A stretch of DNA of 64,000 nt from Mycteria americana (Eukaryota; Chordata; Aves; Ciconiiformes; Ciconiidae). The stretch spans positions 937,501 to 1,001,500 of the forward strand of contig NC_134383.1 in NCBI RefSeq assembly GCF_035582795.1, read 5' to 3'. Positions 56,400 to 64,000 of this stretch are shown here, one piece after another (position 1 is the first letter of the stretch; each line of letters opens with the position of its first letter). Under the pieces are notes generated by a model. It did not search any database. It was not told where the DNA came from and worked only from the letters and a program-made list of their open reading frames with translations. A program made the translations under genes and the position numbers.

Positions 56400-57900
56400 G
56401 CACCTAAGCAAGCAGACGACTCAAGATGTCCCAGCCTGCTTCTAGAGGCACCCGCGCACCACGGCAGAGCCCGAGCTGCGGCATAAACCACCCGTTTCAT
56501 AGAGATCAAAATAAACGCAAGAACAAACACGGCCCGCGACTCCCGCAGAGCTCTGCAGCATCCCCTGGCCCCGCTCCATCACCTCCCCGCACCGGGACCC
56601 CGTGGCAGGCAGGGAGGGTGGCAAGGGAGAGGTTTCCGAAGGCAAAACGCGGTCAAAGCTGAATTTAGCCGCGCGTGGTTTCCCTCTTCTCCCTCCGGCT
56701 GCTGCTGGCCCTGCGGTGTTGCTAAGCAATGGGGAGAGCTAGCCCAGCCTAGCCTGCCCTGCAGACGCAGATAAATCCCGCTGGGCTGGAAAGCGGTGCC
56801 TCGGCCTGCGGTTTGCAGGGTCCCCGGACCTCCCCGTGCCCCTCAGAGCCCGCGGTGGGTGTCCCGCCTCGCCGTCGGGAAGGGACCCGCTGCCGAGCCA
56901 GCCCGCACGGAGGCGGCTCCCTCTCCGGCAGCGCTGCTCCCGCGTGCCGAGCCCGATTTCCTTCTGGGCTTTAAACTCCCTCCGTTCGGATCAATTAGAG
57001 TATTGACACGGACACGCCGTAGATCAAAACTGCCACCCCTGTTTACACGGTGCGTGACTCCTAGTCAATAATCCTTGTCGGAAAGATCTGGTGTATTTGC
57101 TCGATACAACCTTTGGGGCTGGGGAAACCGCCAGGGCTTGAAGAAACCCCTTTTAGACAGGATTTCCTTATTTAAGCCTTGGCACAATAACAGAATCATT
57201 TTCCTGCTGGTGTTTCCTCCCTTGCGCAGAGGGAGAGCGGTGCCGGCTCGCAGGGAGAGTCTCGTTCCTCATCGGCATTAATAACGCGTTAAGGAGCAAC
57301 GCCTGGGGAAAAGGCATCCGCAGGGAGCCAGGCACGCTGTCACCCCACCTGTAAAGGCAGAGGGTGGCGAGTGCGAGAATGCTCCTCTTACGCTCTTTAC
57401 CCAACACCGTGGCTGTGAGCAATGATGCGGGCGCAGCCGGCATGCCGATACCTGCAGTGGGCTGCACGCAGTCCAATTGCCAGGAATTACCCCCGGGACT
57501 GCGCTGCCGGTTGAGCAGCGCTCGGTGGTGCCAGATTAAACGATGGGGAGGTTGGGCCCAGCAAGGACGGGGTGCTCCCGGGCTCCTGTCCCACCTCTAG
57601 CCCTGGGTCAGACCTTTCTCAGCCAGGCAAGAGACGCTCGCCCCTCGTCTCCTCCTCCTCGGGCAAGCGGATGGGGAGCCGTGCCAGGGGAGCCCCGCCG
57701 CGCCCCATGTGGGAGGGCGGCCGCCGAGGGGCTGGGGAGCTCGGGGACGCAGCATCCCACGGGAGGGGACAGGGCGCTCCCGCCGTGGGTGGGATGATTC
57801 CCGCGGGGGTGGGGAGCGCTGCCCCGTGGCACCCCGGGAGGAGAGCCTCACCCAGCGCCGGGGAGCCCCGGGGGCCGCCGCTCTCCGGAGAATTGAGGAA
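56400..57900. other. GC-rich DNA, no gene recognised
   Basis: About 1.5 kb of mixed GC-rich sequence with one balanced patch (about 57060-57300). No repeat family, domain or RNA gene recognised. Confidence 0.4.
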
Positions 57901-58031
57901 CAAACTTTTTGTGTGCGCAGCTTCTGCAGGGAAAGGCAGATTATTCAGGAGCCTTAGAAACGTTCCCTTGCTGCTCGGATGCTCTTGGGAAAATCTGGTC
58001 CAACATATGCAGGCAATTAATACGATATCAG

Positions 58032-58075
58032 AAAAAAAAAAAAAAAAAAACAAAACAAAAACAAAAAAACAACCC
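58032..58075 (+). repeat. Poly-A followed by A-rich CAAAA repeats
   Basis: Nineteen A (58032-58050) run into CAAAAC-type A-rich sequence. It could be the degraded tail of a retroposed transcript, but the sequence upstream (57900-58030) is not recognised as a retrocopy and no target-site duplication is seen. Confidence 0.85.
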
Positions 58076-58399
58076 AAGCCAAACCAAGAAAATCCGAAAG
58101 ACAAAACACAGCCCCCACAGACACCGTTTCCGGTAGGCTCAAGGAGGTAGGAGCGCCGCTGAAGGAAGTCCCGTCGTCATTTTGAGTTTTTAGTCCTAAC
58201 GCAGAAAGGAGCGCGCCGTGGGAGGCAGCCGGCGAGGCGCATCCCCGCAGGCTCCGGCCCCCCGGGCAAGGACGCGCGTGCGAGCTCACACGGCATGAAG
58301 TGCACGGCCAGCCCCAAGGAGAGCTGAGTGGAGATAACTCGTGGAGCCGTTTTGAGTGGAAATCTCTCTCTTTCCAGGCACTCCTGAGCAGGGGCAGGC

Positions 58400-58720
58400 C
58401 CCTTGGGAAAGGCTACATTAGGATTGCTTCTTAAAGCAATCATCCCGATCAGATTAACAAACCCCCGAATCAGATTAGCACCAAAAGAGCCTACCATGAA
58501 ATCTGGAGAATTTCAATGGCGTTTTTGAGCAAACTCCAACCAGTTACGCAAGAATCCGTAATTCCCTTGCGTACATCTTTGCATGCTTCAGTAGAGTTTG
58601 TGGAGTCTATTTACCACATCTAAGACCAATTTCCCTCCCTTCAGTTGCTTTGAAGATAATTGAAGGTCCTTGCATTGTCTGCTTTCGAATGTAAAAGCCG
58701 GCTAATGCCGAAGAAATCGA
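58400..58720. promoter_or_regulatory. CpG-poor island, putative enhancer
   Basis: Contains the 8-base-arm hairpin (58422-58441), the paired ATCAGATTA motifs, CTTTGCATGC and GAAGATAATTGAAGG. About 320 bp of balanced composition with sharp change from CpG-rich DNA on the left. Confidence 0.4.
58422..58441. repeat. Short hairpin GATTGCTT-CTTA-AAGCAATC
   Basis: Perfect 8-base arms with a 4-base loop. Two copies of ATCAGATTA follow at 58448-58456 and 58469-58477, 21 bp (two helical turns) apart. All lie at the start of the AT-rich island 58400-58720. Confidence 0.6.
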
Positions 58721-58999
58721 TGCTTCCCAGGTAAAGCTGCCTCTCCGGCAGCATCAAGCGGTGTGTATCACAGCCCCGGGTGACTGGATCAGCAGATCTT
58801 TGCCGGCCAGGTACTTTGTTAATCAGAGCGGGCTGGGAGCGAGCCCCGGACCCTCAGATAGCACCAGCCGTATCGAGCTCTTAAGTCCGAATTAAATATT
58901 TAATAGCGAACTTTGCAACGCCGTACCGCAGGGGCAACCTCTCTCGGAGACGTGCCGCTGAGCGCCGGCCGTCCCTGCCTGCCCGGGGCGCGAACCGCC

Positions 59000-61080
59000 G
59001 GCCCCGCAGCGCCTCGCCCCGCGGCCGCTGCAGGTAACAGGTGAGCGCTGCAGCACGCCGCCGCCTCCATCGGCCCCGGGTCCCACGAGAACGAGAAGTC
59101 GGATTTTCCCAAGCCCGGGCGGAATTTCATGCGAAGGATCGGTTTTCCACGTCGAGCCGCAAGCACCAGCCTTCCTTTGTTTCCAGACGATGAAGATATA
59201 TATCAAACTTAGTTACTGTCGCTATCGTTAGCGTTCGAGCCTAAAGGCTCTTACCAACGTCTGCGCTGGGCATCGCGCAGCGATGGAGAGCGAAACGGAG
59301 AACGCCCCGAGAGCTCGCGATGACGCCGGGCAGGGAAAGGCAGACGGGGCTCGCGGGGCGGCTGGCAGCGGGGAGCCGGTACCTCGCAGGGGACGCGAGG
59401 GCCGTGCCCAGCGTCGCCGCGATGACACGACCGCTCGTGTCCCCGGCTGTCCCGTTCCCTGGGGACGCTGCTCCTCCAGCAGCGCCCTCCCGCCACCCCG
59501 CTGCACCGTCACCCGCGCTCCCCCCACACACCAGAAATGGCTGTCGGTAAAAGCAGGACAGGTGACATTTATAATTTCTTTTTTTCACCTGCAAACGAAA
59601 AGCGAAATTATCCGAGGCTCTCGGCAAGAGGCACAGGCAGAGCGCGAGCGTTCCCCCGGGATGGCCGCGGGGCACTGCCACCCCGGGCCGGCCTCTCCCA
59701 GCTGCTTTGGGGAGGCCAGCGGCCCCCCGGCAGCGCGCGCCGGCCGGCAGAGAGCTTAGATCTAGAGAAAACATAAACCCTCTGGAGGTTTTGAATGGCG
59801 GAGGAAAAAAAACCCCACCCTTTGGGGAGCTGAGCTGCTGTAAAAGAGCTGAGCTGCCTTTGAGAGGGATGAAGGACCAGAAATACCAGGCTGGAAACGG
59901 ATTGATTTGTGCCACAGTCAATAAAACAGGCGACCCTCGTGTGAAGCTGTAACGGGGTGGTGGTTTGGGTATTTAATTCATAGACTGTCTCTCTCCATCC
60001 GCGCCCCTCTCCTCCACTCCCGGTACCCGCACACCGAGCCGGATCGCACCGAGCCCTCCCACCTCGTACCCGCACCTCCGCAACCGGGACGGAAACGCTG
60101 CTCAGTGCCAATTACCGCCATCCTCATCATTCTTCACTTGCCGGGTGCCCGGAGCGGCCCCCGAGCCCCGCGGCCCCCCGCTGCGCTTTTCCAGGTGCCG
60201 GCCTGCATCGGCGCGGAGCTTCATTTTTTTATCACTTCCATAAAGTTTATTGCGCGGCAATGAAAACTCATTATTTCACCTGAGCCTGCTGGATCATAAC
60301 GATCCATCGGGCCCTTTTACGAGGCCGCTCGGCCGGCTGGGCAGACCCGTAACAAGCGGCTCCCTTTTATTGAGTTACCGGCCAAAGGAACACACCCATA
60401 GCCGCCGCACAGGGACTCGCGCCATCGCAAATCGCCAGCACCCTCTCTTCAGAGGGGCTGCCCCCTTCCACGTCTTTCCCTAGGGGGTTAGCCAGCCTTA
60501 CGCGCGCTCGCGGCCGCGCGCCTCGCCCAGGGAGGTGGTAGCTGCAAGCCCCCCGCCTGCTCCCCTCTCCCCCCGCATCCCGCACCGCCCTGCAGAGCCC
60601 GGACGGGCGCACGGGCGCTCGTTGAGGCAGGCCGGCTCTCGTGACCCGCACACGGCAGCGAAGCCGGGACGAGACGCGGCTGAGAGCGCTTTGGGGAGGA
60701 GCTTTGGAAATCAAGTCGGGGCTTGGGAGGCGTCCGAGAGAGCGGGTATCCGGATCCCTTTTCCTGCGCTTATCGCCAGACCAGCAGCCGGCTTCCCGGC
60801 ATCCCCCCTCCCTCCAAGCCAAACCAGCGCGGTTTCTTGTCTTCTCCGTCTGTCTCTCCCGAGGATAAGGATCATCACCCAGGGAGCTCCGTAGCGGCAC
60901 ATTAGCTGCTCCAAGGGGAAAACGTGCGTCTATGGTGCCGCGTACGAGGGGGCCGTTAATGACGCGGAGGAGGGCGCGGGCTCTGGGAAACGCTCCGAAT
61001 CGCCCCTAGACGCGGCGAGCGCCCGCGCTTAAGGGCTTTCCCACCCGGCCGGCTTTTCTCCACGAGCACTGAGAAACAGG
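59000..61080. other. GC-rich DNA with small AT-richer patches
   Basis: CpG-dense segments (59230-59760, 60480-61080) with short AT-richer patches near 59560-59620, 59770-59990 and 60220-60300. No coding family recognised. Confidence 0.4.
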
Positions 61081-61399
61081 GGGCTCGTGAAGGCGCAGCG
61101 TGGCTTCTGCTGGTCCAGGGGACCAGATCGCCTTGGCATGGTCCCCTCCCTAAAAGCCTGACGCTTTTCCAGGAGCCTCTTGGAGAGCGTTAGAAGTGCC
61201 ACCGACATTTCCCCGTTTCTGGTTAGCGACCCGTGGGCCGACCGAGGGTCTCTGGAAGGCGGCTGCTCCTGTTTTGCCTGCGGTACGGAAGCACAGAGGT
61301 GTCTCCAGCCCGGCGCGGAAAGGTCTGCGCGGCGGAACAAGCGGCCCTTTCCCTCTGCCTGCGATGGCATTTGCAATCGTGCATACAGGCAGGCGTAAT

Positions 61400-61640
61400 A
61401 TGCAGGAAAGCACTTAAACACAGGGCATACAATTTTAATTATGACCCAGCCTGACCCAGATCCTTTCGCATTTGTACATACCTGTTCCCGGCAATAACAC
61501 CCTTGTCCTCGTATAACTAAATTAAAAGGTTTAGAAAGTACAAAAGCGGTGCGGAAGCTAATTGTATTCCTAAAAGACACTTAGAATAAGAAGATGAGTT
61601 CCATTAATTATGTAGAGAAACCTGCTGGAGCTGCCGGAGC
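61400..61640. promoter_or_regulatory. AT-rich island
   Basis: Includes CAATTTTAATTATGACC, ACTAAATTAAAAGG, GCTAATTGTATTCC and CCATTAATTATGTAG within 200 bp. Confidence 0.4.
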
Positions 61641-61729
61641 TCCCTGGAAGCCGTTAATGTTTTAGCAGTAGCCGGGCAGAGGGACGGAGGGCGGAAAGCA
61701 GGGCTCCAATGCCTAACGTCCTCGAAGGG

Positions 61730-62600
61730 CTGCCGGAGCCCTGCCGCCGGCGCCTCCCGCCGCTGCCTGCTGCAACTCCTCCGCGAGCGCGACGCCGGGC
61801 AGCGTTGCCCATCTTTGCTATTTATAAACCCCGGACACAGAGTATGTAAATATCTCGCAACTCACTATTTACAAAGCGCTGACTGGAGCCTGCTATAAAC
61901 CCCGGCTGCCAGCTTCCCGCGTGCGGCAGAGCACCGGGCCGGGGAAGCCGGTTGTGCCGCCCGCCGCAGCTGCCCACCACGGCCCCGGCAGCCGGCAGCG
62001 CACCGGGCACGTAGCGGAGGGCTCGGCATGCCGGGACCACGCCGCAGAGATCATCCCTCGCGGCAGCTCTCGCCATTATTACTGTCGTTTTCCCTGCGCG
62101 TCTCAAACGCTCCCCGCCCGTGCCTCCCCGAGAGCGGGCACGAGGAAGCAGCGAAGGACGAGGCGAAGGAAGGGAACCTCCGCCACGGAAAACCAACGCT
62201 AATGATGGCAGCGAGGAAACAAAACGTAAAAGACCCCCCCCCTTCTGCTGCTCCGTCCCCTCCAGAGCCGATCGTGGCAGCGCTGCCTGCCGTCCCCTTG
62301 CCGTGCGCCGGCTGCCAGGGAGCCTGCGGCAGAGCCGGGCGGGCACCGGGGAAACGGGGAGGAAAAGGGCATTGCAAGAGGGTTACGGCTGGCGAGGGCG
62401 CAGCGGGGCCGCCTGGCTTCAGGGCTGGTTTTTCTTCCCTTCTGGAGCCCGGGGGTCCCTCGGGAAGGGAGCCCAGCTCAGCCGCGGAGCCCAGGCTCAC
62501 ACCGTCCCCGGGCCCCCGCCTCGGTCCCGGCTGCGCTTGGGGTGTCCACGGGATCGGCTGCCTCATGGCTTTTCTGCGTGTGTGCGTCTCCAGAGCCGTA
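61730..62600. other. CpG-rich block
   Basis: CpG-dense DNA. Frames up to 208 codons on both strands are low-complexity. No gene recognised. Confidence 0.45.
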
Positions 62601-62639
62601 AAAGCATTTTTAACCTCCATCTTCTCCTCCTTGGGCCAG

Positions 62640-62830
62640 CGAGCAGCTCTTTAACAAAATGGATCTGCACAGAGCAATAATTTTGCTGCATTACTTAATA
62701 TAGCTCTCAGCTAAAGATATAATTGAGTTGGTTAACTAATCAATCTCTCCATAAGCATAGATTTCATTTTGGTGCCCATTTACAAGAAAAAATAATAAAT
62801 ACAGAAAGCCGGCGAGCTAAAAAGCGATGG
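62640..62830. promoter_or_regulatory. AT-rich island
   Basis: Includes AGCAATAATTTTGCTGC (an imperfect palindrome), ATATAATTGAGTTGG and GGTTAACTAATCAATC. Sharp left edge against CpG-rich DNA. Confidence 0.4.
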
Positions 62831-62859
62831 CAACAGGGCCTGGGGATGCTGGAGTCAAC

Positions 62860-63450
62860 AAGGTCTGAGCCTTTACTGGAAAGGTACTCTGAAAAATTGA
62901 AGGGGTGGGATGCAGCTCTGGGCAGCAAGCTGCAGTGGCTGCCGCCAGGACCCCCGGCGAGTTTTCCAGGGCAGAGGGAAGCGGGAAGCACGAGAGGGAT
63001 GTTTCCTGGCAAGGCTGGCGCGGGGAGCTGCAGTTACCTGGCTTTATCTGGGCAACCGCCCTTTCCCGGGACACGGGGGTCCGAGGGAGCAGGGGAGCCG
63101 GCCGCGCTCCCGCCCAGCCCCAGGGACGCGCCGCCCGCCTCCGGTGCCCCCGGTTGGTGACGAGAGCCTCCAGGAGCGAACCTGCCGTCGGCCAGGTTGC
63201 CAGCCGGCAGCCCAGCCTGCTTTCCGCAGCGCATATGTCTGCCTATTTCCCTTCCAACAGCGCACGCTGCTCCCCCACCGATGCTCCGAGGGAGAGCAAA
63301 GCGCGCGGAGCCGAGAGAGCCCTTGCCGCTGGGTGGCCCAAAAGGCGAGTGCTGGGTGCTCCAGGACCCGCCGGTCACGCGTGGACCCGGCCAATCTGCT
63401 AGCAAAAGCCCTGCCAGAGCTGTTGTTCAAGGCTTCCCAAAATAACCCCC
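62860..63450. other. GC-rich DNA
   Basis: GC-rich with overlapping 184-codon plus and 141-codon minus frames and no domain. It separates the last two AT-rich islands. Confidence 0.4.
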
Positions 63451-63459
63451 CGAAGCATC

Positions 63460-63700
63460 TCTGACTCAAGCCATCTAATTCAGGCGAAGGATTGATCCTC
63501 CTCCAACTGTTGTTTCACGGTGTTAAAAGCAAGATTGATTGTAAATTTATGTTGTAAAAGTGCATCATTATTTCAGCACATTAATGCAGCGCCTTTCTGT
63601 GCAAATTGATGTTATTTTTATGATGTTGTTTATGGGCTTGAATAATCGGATTGATTCTTAATTTCTAAGGCACTGTTGGGAACACAAGAGGAGACTCCGA
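63460..63700. promoter_or_regulatory. AT-rich island, putative enhancer
   Basis: Contains repeated GATTGAT-type sites (GGATTGATCC near 63489, AAGATTGATTG near 63531, CGGATTGATTC near 63648), which resemble PBX/MEIS-type TGATTGAT cores. GCACATTAATGCAGC and GTTATTTTTATGATG are also present. Confidence 0.4.
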
Positions 63701-64000
63701 AGACAGACTCCGTCCCGGCATCCCCACGCAGGTCTGCGGAGTGAGGGGAAGGACTGGGACCCGGGACGCAGCCCCTCTCAACCGCAGTCCCCCCGCTGCG
63801 GGGACCGAGCTAGCACCCCAAACCAAGCACTGCCGCGTTTCGGGCACCGGCGACCCCGGGCTGCCTCGGCCACGCTCTGGGCATCCGCACTTAAAGCGGT
63901 GCCGAGCTGGGAAAGATCGATATCGCCATCGCCTACCCGGGAAGTACGCAGCTCCCTGAACAAAGCCACGGTGGGAAGTCATTTCCCCCGGGGACAGATG

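Noticed and set aside
58032..58050. Poly-A tail of a processed pseudogene
   Set aside because: No recognisable retrocopied exon upstream and no target-site duplication.
1..64000. Bacterial, phage, CRISPR or defence system
   Set aside because: No direct-repeat/spacer array, no tightly packed operon-like frames, no prokaryotic domains. Vertebrate repeats are present instead.

Overview
This window is vertebrate nuclear DNA, almost certainly from a bird. I find no exon of a recognisable protein-coding gene. The lineage call rests mainly on 29116-29708, a TG...CA-bounded repeat that I recognise from memory as an avian endogenous-retrovirus LTR. It is supported by the high, CpG-rich base composition, which is typical of avian microchromosomes or GC-rich chromosome ends, by the scarcity of recent transposons, and by ancient amniote repeats surviving as short degenerate pieces. 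I cannot name the species or the locus from sequence alone.

Layout: the background is GC-rich and CpG-rich (roughly 60% G+C by eye, higher in blocks). It is broken every 1-3 kb by sharp AT-rich islands of 100-500 bp. The islands are dense in TAAT/ATTA homeodomain cores, POU octamers, E-boxes and short perfect palindromes. This is how clusters of conserved non-coding enhancers around developmental transcription-factor genes usually look. The best islands are about 5190-5690, 8730-8960, 12830-13130, 16370-16800, 20150-20330, 22170-22540, 23130-23370, 26030-26290, 27550-27630, 30780-30960, 36270-36640, 38380-38760, 49440-49640, 52970-53240, 58400-58720 and 63460-63700. Conservation was not tested, so the enhancer reading is inference.

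Mobile DNA is sparse but informative. There is a solo LTR on the minus strand (29116-29708). A 905-bp TG...CA-bounded insert at 39084-39988 lies between two exact 19-bp direct repeats. An ancient MIR-type SINE sits at 20335-20500. A reverse-transcriptase fragment of a CR1/L3-like LINE lies on the minus strand at 53960-54245. A small fragment of a LINE apurinic-type endonuclease domain lies on the plus strand at 45210-45420, and apart from one frameshift it is still readable as protein. The three old LINE/SINE pieces sit in or next to AT-rich islands, so they are candidates for repeats recruited as regulatory DNA.

Tandem repeats include a 40-bp minisatellite (19223-19365), a 13-bp repeat (16207-16276), an AAACCC hexamer array (49243-49266), an AAT microsatellite (34574-34597), CTC tracts and homopolymers. 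The many long open reading frames (up to 392 codons) are a by-product of few stop codons in GC-rich DNA. They overlap on both strands, have low-complexity Pro/Arg/Ala/Gly composition and contain no recognisable domain. No tRNA, rRNA, known microRNA, CRISPR array or bacterial feature was found. If the islands work together, it would be as distal enhancers of a regulatory gene outside the window.
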